Notes under the pieces: model-generated
What the model was told of the DNA's origin: nothing
The model's input: only the letters and a program-made list of their open reading frames with translations
Databases searched by the model: none
Translations under genes and position numbers: made by a program
Shown here: positions 24,147 to 33,039 of the stretch, one piece after another
How positions within the stretch are numbered: the stretch's first letter is position 1
Layout: each line of letters opens with the position of its first letter
Origin: Clostridiales bacterium UBA7285
GTDB lineage: Bacteria; Bacillota; Clostridia; Peptostreptococcales; Anaerovoracaceae
Assembly: GCA_002472145.1 (NCBI GenBank)
Contig: DKRJ01000022.1
Coordinates: 1-52,179 of the forward strand
Direction: 5' to 3'
Length of the DNA: 52,179 bases

Positions 24147-26116
24147 TGGACGACGTAAAGCGCTTAATGCAGGAAAAAATAGACGTTCTCAACAAAGCCT
24201 CCCGCGCGTACTACTCGGAGGGCGAGGAGATAATGAGCAACTTCGAGTATGACAGGATCTACGACGAACTCGTCGAACTCGAAAAGAAGACCGGCATCAT
24301 CCTCGCGGGAAGCCCTACGCAGCGCGTAGGCTACGAGATAGTCTCCGAACTGCCTAAGGAGCGCCATCCGCAGAGGATGCTTTCCCTCGACAAAACAAAG
24401 GACCGCGACGAACTGGCGGCGTGGCTGGGCGATAAGGAAGGGCTGCTCTCGTGGAAGATGGACGGCCTGACCGTCGTCCTCACGTACGACGGCGGAACGC
24501 TCGCAAAAGCCGTGACCCGCGGCAACGGAGACGTAGGCGAAGTCATCACGGCAAACGCGAGGACCTTTGTAAACGTCCCGCTCTCGATCGCTTTTAAAGG
24601 TCATCTCGTCCTGCGCGGCGAGGCGATCATAACGTATAAGGACTTCGAGGAGATAAACGCGACGATCACCGATCCCGCCGAAAAATACAAGAACCCGCGC
24701 AATCTCTGCGCCGGCTCCGTGAGGCAACTGTCCAGCGAGATCACGGCGTCGAGGCACGTCCGCTTCTACGCGTTCACGCTCGTGTCCGCGGAGGGAGTCG
24801 ACTTCGGCGGTAGGCGCCGCAACCAGATGAAATGGCTCTCGGGGCAGGGTTTTGATACGGTATATTTCGAGGTCGTCACACAGGATAACATCAGGGACGC
24901 CATAAGCCGCTTCGAGAGCAGGATACCGGAGAACCCGGTCCCGTCCGACGGGCTCGTCCTGACGTATGACGACATGATCTACAGCGCGAGCCTCGGCACG
25001 ACGACTAAATACCCGCGCGACGCCATAGCGTTCAAATGGAAGGACCAGACGGCGGAGACGACGCTCAGGGACATAGAGTGGAGCGCTTCGCGCACCGGCC
25101 TCATCAATCCGGTCGCTGTATTCGACCCGGTCGAATTGGAGGGAACGACGGTGACGCGCGCCTCGGTTCATAACGTGAGCATCGTGAAAGACCTGAAACT
25201 CGGCATCGGCGACACGATCGAAGTATATAAGGCGAACATGATAATACCGCAGATCGCCGAGAACCTGACCCAAAGCGGCACGGCGGCCATCCCGGACGTC
25301 TGCCCGGTCTGCGGGACCTCGACTGTAATAAAGAACGAAAACGGCTCCGAGGCCCTCTACTGCCCGAACCCGGCGTGCCTCGCAAAAAACGTGAAGAGCT
25401 TCACGCTCTTCGTCTCGCGCGACGCCATGAACATCGAGGGGCTGTCTGAGATGACGGTAGAGAAGCTCATAGACCGCGGCATCATAAAGGAATACGCCGA
25501 TATCTTCAGGCTCTCGAAGTACAGGGACGAGATCGTCGGCATGGAGGGTTTCGGCGAGAAATCGTACGCGAACCTCCAGGAATCCGTCGACAAAGCCAGG
25601 ACCGTCACGCCGGAGCACCTTCTGTACGCCCTCGGGATCCCGGGCATAGGAGCGGCCAACGCCAGAGTGATCGCGCGAGCATGCAGGAACGACTTTGCCG
25701 CGATGAGGTCTTTGACGGCAGAAGAACTGGCGCATATACCCGGCGTGGGCGACGTTTTGTCGGAGGCGTACGTATCGTATTTTAACGATCCAGCGAAGAA
25801 CCGCGTTTTAGACGACCTTCTGACGGAAATAAAGATAGATGAGACGTTTGAAGAGACGGGAACGTTCCTCGCGGGCAAGACCTTTGTCATAACGGGGCCG
25901 CTAAATGGATACGCGAACCGCAAGGAGCTTCAGGAGCTAATAGAGCAGGCGGGCGGCAGCGTCTCCGGCTCGGTCAGCGCAAAGACGTCGTACCTGATAA
26001 ACAACGATCTTCAGTCTTCGTCCGCAAAAAACAAGAAGGCGCGCGAGCTCGGCGTCCCGGTCATAGACGAGGCGACGATCACGAAATGGCTTAAAGACGG
26101 AAAGATCGGGGAGTGA
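24146..26116 (+). CDS. ligA: NAD-dependent DNA ligase
   Basis: Seals nicks in replication and repair, using NAD+. 656 residues: Ia domain, adenylation domain with the active-site lysine in WKMDG (K104; KxDG motif), OB fold, zinc finger CPVCG...CPNPAC, helix-hairpin-helix repeats (GIPGIGAANA, HIPGVGDVLS) and a C-terminal BRCT domain (AGKTFVITGPL). Normal length. It starts on the last base of pcrA. Its 3' end, stop included, is duplicated 42 bases downstream. Confidence 0.97.
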   Translation: MDDVKRLMQEKIDVLNKASRAYYSEGEEIMSNFEYDRIYDELVELEKKTGIILAGSPTQRVGYEIVSELPKERHPQRMLSLDKTKDRDELAAWLGDKEGLLSWKMDGLTVVLTYDGGTLAKAVTRGNGDVGEVITANARTFVNVPLSIAFKGHLVLRGEAIITYKDFEEINATITDPAEKYKNPRNLCAGSVRQLSSEITASRHVRFYAFTLVSAEGVDFGGRRRNQMKWLSGQGFDTVYFEVVTQDNIRDAISRFESRIPENPVPSDGLVLTYDDMIYSASLGTTTKYPRDAIAFKWKDQTAETTLRDIEWSASRTGLINPVAVFDPVELEGTTVTRASVHNVSIVKDLKLGIGDTIEVYKANMIIPQIAENLTQSGTAAIPDVCPVCGTSTVIKNENGSEALYCPNPACLAKNVKSFTLFVSRDAMNIEGLSEMTVEKLIDRGIIKEYADIFRLSKYRDEIVGMEGFGEKSYANLQESVDKARTVTPEHLLYALGIPGIGAANARVIARACRNDFAAMRSLTAEELAHIPGVGDVLSEAYVSYFNDPAKNRVLDDLLTEIKIDETFEETGTFLAGKTFVITGPLNGYANRKELQELIEQAGGSVSGSVSAKTSYLINNDLQSSSAKNKKARELGVPVIDEATITKWLKDGKIGE

Positions 26117-26169
26117 ACAAAGCCCGGACGGCGTATAGAAGGAAAGATCGAGGATTGAACAAAGCCCGG
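26099..26169. repeat. 42 bp offset duplication of the ligA 3' end
   Basis: Positions 26099-26127 and 26141-26169 are the same 29 bases with two mismatches (GGAAAGATCGGGGAGTGAAC... versus GGAAAGATCGAGGATTGAAC...). The first copy contains the ligA TGA stop. Confidence 0.9.
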
Positions 26170-26192
26170 CGCCGGGCGGACAGGAGGATTTT

Positions 26193-27218
26193 TTGAGCAG
26201 GGTCCTTAAGGTCGGCAAACTCGACAGCGACGTGCTGGAGGAGCTTGTAATAAAGAAGATAAAATTCAAACGCCCCGAGGTCCGCACCGGAGCGGGGATC
26301 GGCGAGGACTGCGCGGTGGTCGATTTCGGAGACTACGACTGCGTTATCTCGACAGATCCGATCACGGCTTCCGTTAAAGACATCGGCAGGCTTTCGGTGC
26401 ACATCTCCTGCAACGATATCGCGAGCAACGGTGTGGAGCCGGTCGCGATCACGCTCTGCGTGCTGCTGCCCGAGGGGACGACGTACGAGGAGGTCTCCGT
26501 AATGGGCGACCAGGCGGAGGCGGCAGCGGAGAGCGTGGGAGTTCAGATCGTCGGAGGACATACCGAGGTGACCGGGGCCGTCAGGCAGCCTGTCATAGTC
26601 TCGACGGCGTTCGGACGCGCCCTTAAGGAGAATTTCCAGGACGCCGCTCAGATGGCGCCGGGAGATGTTTTGATCGTGACGAAGAAAGCCGCGCTGGAGG
26701 GGACGGGCATACTCTGCACAGAGCGCGAGGAGGCCCTGAGATCGGTTTTGACGGACGAAGAACTGGCGCGCGGGAAAGATATGCTCTCTCAGGTCAGCGT
26801 CGTCCGTGAGGGCATTATAGCCGGCGGGATCGGGACGCACGGGATGCATGACGTGACCGAGGGCGGACTGCTCGGCGCCGTGTGGGAAATGTGCGAGATT
26901 GCCCATCTCGGCTGTGAGATAGATGAAGAAAAGCTTCCGGTCGACGAACTGACCAGACGCGTCGCTTCGTTCTTCGGGGCTGACTGGCAGAGGATGATCT
27001 CCAGCGGATGTATGCTGATAGCGGCTTCGCCTGAAAACGGGGCCGAGATAGCGGATAAGGTGCGTGCTGCGGGCATAGACGCCTGCGTCATCGGCACGGT
27101 AAAGGAAAAGGGGTATGGGCGCATGATCAGACGCGCGGACGGGAAGTGCGAGGAGATCGCGCCGCCCGCGGCGGACGAGATCTACAGAGCCCTCGGAGAA
27201 CAGCGGACAGGAGACTGA
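26193..27218 (+). CDS. AIR synthase / HypE-like protein
   Basis: 341 residues of the PurM/HypE/ThiL/SelD ATP-binding fold. Visible features are GAGIGEDCAVVDFGDYD near the N-terminus (the metal/phosphate loop), SCNDIASNGVEPVA, GGHTEVT and the C-terminal domain with HGMHDVTEGGLLGAVWEM. The C-terminal PRIC motif by which true HypE accepts the carbamoyl group is missing (the end reads DEIYRALGEQRTGD), and no hydrogenase gene is near, so hydrogenase maturation is not supported. The substrate is unknown. The start is TTG with AGGAGG 5 bases upstream. The patatin-like gene follows within 2 bases, so the two are probably co-transcribed. Confidence 0.8.
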   Translation: MSRVLKVGKLDSDVLEELVIKKIKFKRPEVRTGAGIGEDCAVVDFGDYDCVISTDPITASVKDIGRLSVHISCNDIASNGVEPVAITLCVLLPEGTTYEEVSVMGDQAEAAAESVGVQIVGGHTEVTGAVRQPVIVSTAFGRALKENFQDAAQMAPGDVLIVTKKAALEGTGILCTEREEALRSVLTDEELARGKDMLSQVSVVREGIIAGGIGTHGMHDVTEGGLLGAVWEMCEIAHLGCEIDEEKLPVDELTRRVASFFGADWQRMISSGCMLIAASPENGAEIADKVRAAGIDACVIGTVKEKGYGRMIRRADGKCEEIAPPAADEIYRALGEQRTGD

Positions 27219-27220
27219 TT

Positions 27221-28069
27221 TTGAAAACAGGACTTATCGACGTAGGAGGAGGAACACGCGGAGTCTACGGCGCGGGCGTTATAGACAGGCTGCTCGACGA
27301 CGGAATAGACTTCGATTATTGCATAGGAGTTTCGGCGGGAGCGGGCAATCTGGCGACGTACGTGGCGGGACAGAGAGGAAGGAACTACGCGTTCTACGCT
27401 GACTACGCCTTCCGCAAACCGTACATGAGCCTGAAGAATTTCCTCGAGACTGGCTCTTACATCGGGCTCGACTACATATACGGCGAGCTGACGAACGAGG
27501 GCGGCGAGAACCCGCTGGATTACGACGCGTTCTCCGCTTCGCCAAAGGAATTCGTCGTGGTCGCGACGGACGTGGAGACGGGCCTGCCGCGGTATTTCCC
27601 TAAGGAAAAGGTCCGCAGGAACCATTACGACGTCGTGAAGGCGAGCTGCGACGTTCCGGTCGTGAACAGGCCGTACGTAGTCGAGGGCAGAGGGTATTTC
27701 GACGGAGGACTCTCAGATCCGGTCCCGTTCAGGAGGGCCTTCGAGGGCGGCTGCGACAAAGTCGTGATCATACTGACGCGCCCGACGACGGACCACAAGG
27801 TCTCGAGGCGCAACGCCAGGCTTTCGAGGATACTGGGACGCCACTACCCTCGGTGCGGCGAGGCGCTTAAGGTCCGCGACGACCTCTATCAGAACCAGGT
27901 CATGCAGGCCCTGAACCTGCAGAAGGAGGGAAAGGTTTTGATCGTGGCTCCTGAGGACATCGGCGACATGAAGACCCTGACAAAGGACCGCCAGGAGATC
28001 GACGCCCTCTACAGAATGGGCTACGACGACGCCGCGAAGGTCGCGGCTTTCGTTGACACCCCGCTGTAA
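27221..28069 (+). CDS. Patatin-like phospholipase
   Basis: 282 residues of the patatin family (RssA/YqhO-like), cytosolic serine lipases with a Ser-Asp dyad. The oxyanion loop GGGTRGVYG lies at 9-17, the nucleophile Ser38 in GVSAG, and the Asp in the DGG motif (RGYFDGGLSDP). Length and order match the family, so it should be active on acyl lipids; the natural substrate is unknown. I placed the start at TTG 27221, behind AGGAGA and 2 bases past the preceding stop, as it leaves only two residues before the first strand. Its 3' end contains the promoter of the SRP RNA. Confidence 0.85.
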   Translation: MKTGLIDVGGGTRGVYGAGVIDRLLDDGIDFDYCIGVSAGAGNLATYVAGQRGRNYAFYADYAFRKPYMSLKNFLETGSYIGLDYIYGELTNEGGENPLDYDAFSASPKEFVVVATDVETGLPRYFPKEKVRRNHYDVVKASCDVPVVNRPYVVEGRGYFDGGLSDPVPFRRAFEGGCDKVVIILTRPTTDHKVSRRNARLSRILGRHYPRCGEALKVRDDLYQNQVMQALNLQKEGKVLIVAPEDIGDMKTLTKDRQEIDALYRMGYDDAAKVAAFVDTPL

Positions 28070-28081
28070 AATCCATATAAT
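28053..28081 (+). promoter_or_regulatory. Promoter of the SRP RNA
   Basis: TTGACA (28053-28058), 17 bases, TATAAT (28076-28081): a perfect consensus promoter. The -35 box lies within the last codons of the patatin-like gene. Such strength suits an abundant stable RNA. Confidence 0.9.
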
Positions 28082-28099
28082 GTTGATTGTCAATACTGC

Positions 28100-28240
28100 C
28101 CTGTGACAGCTCGGCCGGACAAAGTCAGGGTCCTGCGCAATGAGGCACTGCGAACCTTGTCAGGTCCGGGAGGAAGCAGCAATAAGCGGAGGTCCTCATG
28201 TGCCGCAGACAAGCCTTTTCCGCGTCCGGCGGGCTCTCAG
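28100..28240 (+). ncRNA. ffs: Signal recognition particle RNA (bacterial small type)
   Basis: The universally conserved SRP helix 8 loop is present at 28158-28190 (TTGTCAGGTCCGGGAGGAAG, then CAGCAATAAG). TGCGCAATGAGG upstream pairs with CCTCATGTGCCGCA downstream, and AGCTCGGCCGGAC (28108-28120) pairs with GTCCGGCGGGCT (28224-28235) to close the rod. It binds Ffh and guides membrane proteins to FtsY and SecY. The position just before dnaX is conserved in Firmicutes. Exact ends are estimated. Confidence 0.92.
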
Positions 28241-28344
28241 AGGGCGGTATTATTTTTATGACCACGATATGACCACGATCGTCTGACCCGGATCATCCGG
28301 TGCGGGCCATTCGAACCGGAGGTCCGTGACCCGGAGATATCCGA

Positions 28345-30225
28345 ATGTATAAAGCACTTTACAGAACAGAACGCCCGGAGGTCTTTTCTCAGGTGCTGGG
28401 ACAGGATCATATCCTGCGCGTCCTGAGACATCAGATCGACACCGATACGGTCGGGCACGCATATCTTTTCTGCGGCACGCGCGGAACGGGCAAAACGACG
28501 ATGGCGCGGCTTCTCGCCAAAGCGGTGAACTGCACCGGAGACGGTGAGCGCCCGTGCGGCGAATGCGATAACTGCAGGGCGATACAGGCGGGCACGTTCC
28601 CGGACATGATAGAGATAGACGCGGCCTCGAACAACGGAGTCGACAACGTCCGCGAGATACGTGAGAGCGTTAATTATCCGCCGGCTGTCGGACGCCGGAA
28701 GGTGTATATCATCGACGAGGCGCACATGCTCTCCAAGCCTGCGCTCAACGCACTGCTTAAGACTCTCGAGGAGCCTCCGGAAAACGTGATGTTCATCCTC
28801 GCGACGACGGACCCTCAGCAGCTCCTGCAGACGATCCGCTCACGCTGCATGCGCTTTGATTTCAGGCGCATCCCGGAAAGCGAGATAGCCGGGCGCATGA
28901 AGGAGATATGCGAGGCGCGCGGGATCAAAGCGACGGACGACGCTTTGTCGCTTCTTGCCGTCAACGCCGACGGCTCGGTCAGAGACGGGCTCTCCCTGCT
29001 GGATCAGTGCATTTCGGGATCGTCCGACACGCTTACGCGCGAGATGGTGCTCGACTGCCTCGGGACCGTATCGGACGAATTCTTCATCAGGCTGACGGAC
29101 TGCGTGTCAGAGGGCGACGTCGGCGGCGCTCTCGTGCTTCTGGACGAGGCTCTGGCGGACGGCAGGGACGTGAAGCAGATGCTTTCCGACTGGCTGGCTC
29201 ATTACCGTGCGCTTCTCATAGGAAAATATGTAAAGGATCCGGGCGATATGCTTAACATGTCGCTGGAGAACATATCGCGCGTCAGGGAGCAGAGCGGCAG
29301 CCTTTCGCTCGACGAGATAAGGCGCGGCATCATGACGATCGCCAAAGCAATAAGCGACGCGAGGTATTCGACTCAGCCGAGGACCCTGATGGAACTGGCG
29401 GTCGTGACGCTGGCGTCGGAGACAGCACCCGCGGAAGATCGGCATCCGCGGAAGAGTCCAGCGCCAAAACAAAACATTAAGACGAAAGCAAAATCAGAAC
29501 TCGCAAAGGCGGTGATCCGCAGCGGATCTTCAGGCACGGCGCCGGAACAGACCGCTGCGCCTGAGCAGGAGGTCGAGGAGCGCGAACCTGCGCCGAAGTC
29601 AGGCGCGCCGGTCGATCATGCGCCTGCCGACTGCGAATCCGCTCCGGCCGAATCCGCACCGCTCGATTTTGAACCCGCTCCGGCCGAATCCGCATCGCTC
29701 GAATTTGAGCCCGCGCCGGCAGGCTGCGGGCCCGCTCCGGCCGTGGAACCGGAGGACAGCGCCGAAGATCCCGCAGACTCGGACTACGAGGAGATCTGGG
29801 GGAACGCCTGTGAGATCTTCTGCGTAGACCTCACGGATACGATGATAAAGAACGGCAGCAGGCTCGCGGCGATGAACGACAGCGAGTTCAAGGTGCTGAC
29901 CGAGACGGATCTTGTCCGCGATATGATCGAACGCAAGCGCGCGCAGATACAGAAGGCCATGGGACAGGTGACCGGCAAGGACCTGAAGATGGTCGTGAAG
30001 ACAGCCGGCTCCGGAACAGGCGGCCTGTACGCGCAGACGGATGACGAAGAAAGCGATTCCGGGCTGCCGGGCACGGACGAATCCGGTGACGCAGACCGCG
30101 CAGGCTCTGAAGGAGCGGCTTCCGGAGGAAAACCTGCGAGGACCAGAAAACCGAGCAAAGAAGACTATGAAAAACTCGCGGACACTTTTTCCGACGAATT
30201 CGGATTCAAGCCGAAAGTCAGATAA
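28345..30225 (+). CDS. dnaX: DNA polymerase III subunits gamma and tau
   Basis: Clamp-loader ATPase that also ties the polymerase cores together. 626 residues: Walker A GTRGTGKT at 44-51, zinc module with C63, C71, C74 and C77, Walker B with DEAHML, arginine-finger region (TIRSRCMRF), then the lid and collar domains. A Pro/Ala/Glu-rich linker follows, with a 12-residue repeat encoded at 29640-29711, and a short C-terminal region. I see no obvious frameshift site for gamma production. It is followed by ybaB and recR, a classic order. Confidence 0.97.
   Translation: MYKALYRTERPEVFSQVLGQDHILRVLRHQIDTDTVGHAYLFCGTRGTGKTTMARLLAKAVNCTGDGERPCGECDNCRAIQAGTFPDMIEIDAASNNGVDNVREIRESVNYPPAVGRRKVYIIDEAHMLSKPALNALLKTLEEPPENVMFILATTDPQQLLQTIRSRCMRFDFRRIPESEIAGRMKEICEARGIKATDDALSLLAVNADGSVRDGLSLLDQCISGSSDTLTREMVLDCLGTVSDEFFIRLTDCVSEGDVGGALVLLDEALADGRDVKQMLSDWLAHYRALLIGKYVKDPGDMLNMSLENISRVREQSGSLSLDEIRRGIMTIAKAISDARYSTQPRTLMELAVVTLASETAPAEDRHPRKSPAPKQNIKTKAKSELAKAVIRSGSSGTAPEQTAAPEQEVEEREPAPKSGAPVDHAPADCESAPAESAPLDFEPAPAESASLEFEPAPAGCGPAPAVEPEDSAEDPADSDYEEIWGNACEIFCVDLTDTMIKNGSRLAAMNDSEFKVLTETDLVRDMIERKRAQIQKAMGQVTGKDLKMVVKTAGSGTGGLYAQTDDEESDSGLPGTDESGDADRAGSEGAASGGKPARTRKPSKEDYEKLADTFSDEFGFKPKVR
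29640..29711 (+). repeat. 36 bp in-frame tandem repeat in dnaX
   Basis: Two 36-bp units (29640-29675 and 29676-29711) encode the 12-residue repeat PLDFEPAPAESA type in the proline-rich linker, followed by a decayed third unit. The reading frame is kept. Confidence 0.85.
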
Positions 30226-30264
30226 CAGACAACACGTAAAACTTCCACAGGAGGAAACGAAATA

Positions 30265-30630
30265 ATGGGAAAGGGAATGAGAGCCGGCAAACGGCCGAAA
30301 CAAAACAGAATGAGCGCCGGAGGGATGCAGCAGCAGCTTAAGCAGGCGCAGGCTCTCCAGAAGCAGATGGAGGAAGCGCAGGCCGCGCTCGAGAGCCAGG
30401 AATTCACGGCGACTGCGGGCGGCGGAGCCGTTTCCGTCACGGTGACAGGCAAGAAAGAAGTCACTGCGCTCACCATAGGGAAGGACGTAGTGGACCCCGA
30501 TGACGTCGAAATGCTCCAGGATCTCATTCTGGCCGCGGTCAACGAGGCTATGCGCCAGGTCGACGAGGCTTCCGAATCAGAGATAAGCAAAGTGACCGGG
30601 GGCCTTAACATCCCGGGGCTCGGGATATAG
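30265..30630 (+). CDS. ybaB: Nucleoid-associated protein YbaB/EbfC
   Basis: Small DNA-binding dimer of 121 residues. The N-terminal helix is rich in Gln, Met and Lys (MQQQLKQAQALQKQMEEAQ), followed by the beta-sheet with AGGGAVSVTVTGKKEVTALT and ending in GGLNIPGLGI, as in the family. An extra basic N-terminal stretch (GKGMRAGKRPKQNRM) precedes the core. It lies between dnaX and recR as in most bacteria. Confidence 0.95.
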   Translation: MGKGMRAGKRPKQNRMSAGGMQQQLKQAQALQKQMEEAQAALESQEFTATAGGGAVSVTVTGKKEVTALTIGKDVVDPDDVEMLQDLILAAVNEAMRQVDEASESEISKVTGGLNIPGLGI

Positions 30631-30673
30631 GCCGGCGGAGCCGATGCCGGGATTATTTTGATCGGAGGCAGCA

Positions 30674-31273
30674 ATGGTAGAATATCCGGTCCCGCTCGGA
30701 AGGCTGGTCCACGAACTGGCGACACTTCCGGGGATCGGGACGAAGACAGCCCAGCGGCTCGCTTTTTACATACTCTCGCTTTCGGATAAAGAGGCGGAGG
30801 ACCTCGCTGATTCGATAGTGCAGGCAAAGCATACCATGCACTTTTGTTCCGTGTGCGGCAATCTGACCGACAGCGACCCGTGCGAGATCTGCAGCGACCC
30901 GACCAGATCCGACGACGTCATCTGCGTGGTCGAGAACCCGCGTGACGTAGCGGCGATGGAGAGAGTCCGCGAATTCAAGGGCAAATATCACGTTTTGAAC
31001 GGCGTGATATCACCGATGGACGGCATAGGTCCCGAGGACATCAACATTAAATCCCTGCTCGTCAGACTGCGCGACAACGACGTAAAAGAGGTCATCCTGG
31101 CTACCAACCCGAACATAGAGGGCGAGGCGACTGCGGTGTACCTGGCAAAGCTGATCAAGCCGTCGGGCATCAAAGTCTCCAGGATCGCAAACGGCATCCC
31201 GGTGGGCAGCGACATCGAGTACACTGACGAGGTCACGCTCCTGAAAGCGCTCGAGGGCAGGAGGACGCTCTGA
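30674..31273 (+). CDS. recR: Recombination mediator RecR
   Basis: Loads RecA at gaps together with RecF and RecO. 199 residues: helix-hairpin-helix LATLPGIGTKTAQRLAFY, C4 zinc finger (C58, C61, C70, C73), Toprim domain (VVENPRDVAAMERV) and C-terminal RIANGIPVGSDIEYTDEVT. Full length. GGAGG is present before the ATG. Confidence 0.97.
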   Translation: MVEYPVPLGRLVHELATLPGIGTKTAQRLAFYILSLSDKEAEDLADSIVQAKHTMHFCSVCGNLTDSDPCEICSDPTRSDDVICVVENPRDVAAMERVREFKGKYHVLNGVISPMDGIGPEDINIKSLLVRLRDNDVKEVILATNPNIEGEATAVYLAKLIKPSGIKVSRIANGIPVGSDIEYTDEVTLLKALEGRRTL

Positions 31274-31352
31274 GGCGGAGCACACGCAGAAGCGCAGGCA
31301 AGGCGCGATCAAGGGCATGTAAATGTATATATGATCGCTCTGAGGCACGAAA

Positions 31353-31385
31353 AAACCGTCCGGATATTCCGGACGGTTTGTTTAT
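31353..31385. terminator. Bidirectional terminator between recR and the NlpC/P60 gene
   Basis: AAACCGTCCGG / CCGGACGGTTT form a perfect 11-bp stem with loop ATATT, with A-run on one side and T-run on the other. It serves both converging transcripts. Confidence 0.92.
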
Positions 31386-31396
31386 TATCCCTTCCT

Positions 31397-32602
31397 TTAA
31401 CCGAGGATCCTGCATACCCAGTATGTGTAATCGACCGATCCGACAGGTCTGATGACGCATCCGGTGTACTCGTTGAGTTCCTCGACTTCCAGGCCGTTCC
31501 CGATGTAAAGAGCGTAGTGCGAAGGATAGACGATGACGTCTCCCGGCTGCATGGAACCGCTCGACACCTGATATCCGCTGTACTCAGGGAAACGTGCGAT
31601 GCTGTATCCGCATGCGTTATATACTGCGTATATGAAGCCAGAGCAGTCGCATCCGCTCGAGAGGCTCGTTCCGCCCCAGAAGTACGGCAGGACTCCCGCG
31701 AATTGGGCTGCGTAATCAGCTACTGCCTGTCCGCTGCCTGTATACGAAGGTGCAGGTACGGAGTAAGAGTACGTGGCCACAGGTCTTTCCTTCGTTCCGC
31801 GGGCGATGACCTCGGTTACCGGCTCTGTTATCACCGTTGAAGAAATCTCTTCGCTGGACTGGACGACACCGTTAACAGTGATCACGCGATCCGTCGCAAG
31901 TTTCTTGCCCGGAACGCCGGCGGTCTTTACTTCTTCCTCATCCGTATAGAGGTCGCTGCTGTCTACGTATTCCGTCGAATATTCGATCGCTTTTTCACTC
32001 TGTACGTTCTGCTCAACGGTGACGTTTACGTATGTTTTAGCGCTCTTGAGTGTGATCTCCGTGCCCGGCATGATCTCTTCCGGAACGATGCCCGGGTTCG
32101 CCGCGAGGATGCTCTCTATCGAAATGCCTCTCTCGATCGAGATCTCCCAGAGCGTCTTATCTGTGATCGTAATTGTCTCGGCCGCTTCCTCGCCGGCGAC
32201 GATCTCGTCTATGACTGCTTCGACATCGTCGGTGATGATCGGAGCGCGGTCCGTATCCACGTTGTAAGTAACTCTCTCTACTGTGATCGCCGGATCAAGG
32301 GTCACACTTACGACTTCGCTGTCGAATCTCGTATAGTAGCTCTTTACCCCGTTTATTATCTGCTCCGCGTCCTCCAGCGTGCTCACCGATGCGAAGAGTT
32401 TATCCCCGACCTTTACGTTGAAGTAGTCCTGGGTCTCCGCATATGTGACTTCGGGGGTCGAAACACGTCCCGCCGACGCTGACAGCACTACCACCATCAC
32501 TATTGCCGCGAGCGACATCATGAAGTAGCCTGTATTCAGTTTCTTCGGTTTCAGCAGATCAAACGCGCGGCGCGCGGCTTCTTTGATGTTGCTTGGTTTC
32601 AT
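31397..32602 (-). CDS. LysM-G5-NlpC/P60 cell-wall endopeptidase
   Basis: 401 residues. A membrane segment at about 25-44 anchors the protein or serves as an uncleaved signal. Next come a beta-rich region, a LysM peptidoglycan-binding domain (TITDKTLWEISIERGISIES), a G5 domain (TAGVPGKKLATDRVITVNG) and a C-terminal NlpC/P60 cysteine peptidase with C320 in DCSGF and H362 in PSHYALYIG. Such enzymes cut the peptide stems of peptidoglycan outside the membrane. I took the ATG at 32602 because GAGGAAA precedes it; a longer reading frame would start inside the promoter. Confidence 0.92.
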   Translation of the reverse strand: MKPSNIKEAARRAFDLLKPKKLNTGYFMMSLAAIVMVVVLSASAGRVSTPEVTYAETQDYFNVKVGDKLFASVSTLEDAEQIINGVKSYYTRFDSEVVSVTLDPAITVERVTYNVDTDRAPIITDDVEAVIDEIVAGEEAAETITITDKTLWEISIERGISIESILAANPGIVPEEIMPGTEITLKSAKTYVNVTVEQNVQSEKAIEYSTEYVDSSDLYTDEEEVKTAGVPGKKLATDRVITVNGVVQSSEEISSTVITEPVTEVIARGTKERPVATYSYSVPAPSYTGSGQAVADYAAQFAGVLPYFWGGTSLSSGCDCSGFIYAVYNACGYSIARFPEYSGYQVSSGSMQPGDVIVYPSHYALYIGNGLEVEELNEYTGCVIRPVGSVDYTYWVCRILG

Positions 32603-32668
32603 GGTTTTCCTCTCGGCCGGTGACCGATGCCTCCGACACGATTTCTTAAGATTTCTTAATACTTTATT

Positions 32669-32697
32669 ACTATAAATCTTATGCATGAAAAAGTCAA
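32669..32697 (-). promoter_or_regulatory. Promoter of the NlpC/P60 gene
   Basis: On the minus strand TTGACT (32697-32692), 17 bases, TATAGT (32674-32669). The transcript would start near 32661, about 60 bases before the ATG. Confidence 0.85.
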
Positions 32698-33029
32698 CCT
32701 TTTTCAAGAAATTTCATATTGCGTTAAATGAAGGCAACTCGAACAAACGTTGAAATATAAACATTTTCAGCCGAAAAATTTTCTTAATTTTTTTTAAGAA
32801 TTGCCGGCACAAAATGAATGAATATGCAATTGCGCGCAAATCATTGCCTGCGAAAGGCCCGCGGCATGGAGCCGCGGGTCTTATAAATGCTTAAGAGTAA
32901 TGGTTTTGATGACTGAAAGCAAAATGTATCAGAAGATGTATAGGATAACTTAACGGATAACGTATCTGCGCACTCACCGGCGGTCAGCCGACGGATCAAC
33001 TGAAGGCGCACCGGTGATCAGCCGACGGA
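32698..33029. other. Intergenic stretch between hydrolase and symporter genes
   Basis: No gene is seen. It is A+T-rich at left and holds an inverted repeat TTCTTAA/TTAAGAA (32781-32800), the hairpin at 32858-32878 and one copy of the symporter 3' end duplication. Confidence 0.6.
32858..32885 (-). terminator. Probable terminator of the symporter genes
   Basis: CCCGCGGC / GCCGCGGG, an 8-bp stem with 5-base loop. Read on the minus strand it is followed by CCTTTCG, a weak T-run. It is the first strong hairpin after the symporter stop. Confidence 0.5.
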
Positions 33030-33039
33030 TCAGCTGAAG
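32971..33039. repeat. 34 bp offset duplication of the symporter 3' end
   Basis: A 22-base core is repeated at 32984-33005 and 33018-33039 with one mismatch (TCAGCCGACGGATCAACTGA / TCAGCCGACGGATCAGCTGA). The second copy contains the stop codon and last codon of the symporter gene on the minus strand. Confidence 0.88.

Noticed and set aside
26193..27218. Hydrogenase maturation factor HypE
   Set aside because: The C-terminal cysteine motif is missing and no hyp or hydrogenase gene is near; only the fold is supported.
31265..31346. Duplication of the recR stop region
   Set aside because: Only CGCTCTGAGGC is repeated, 71 bases apart, without flanking similarity; too short to separate from chance.
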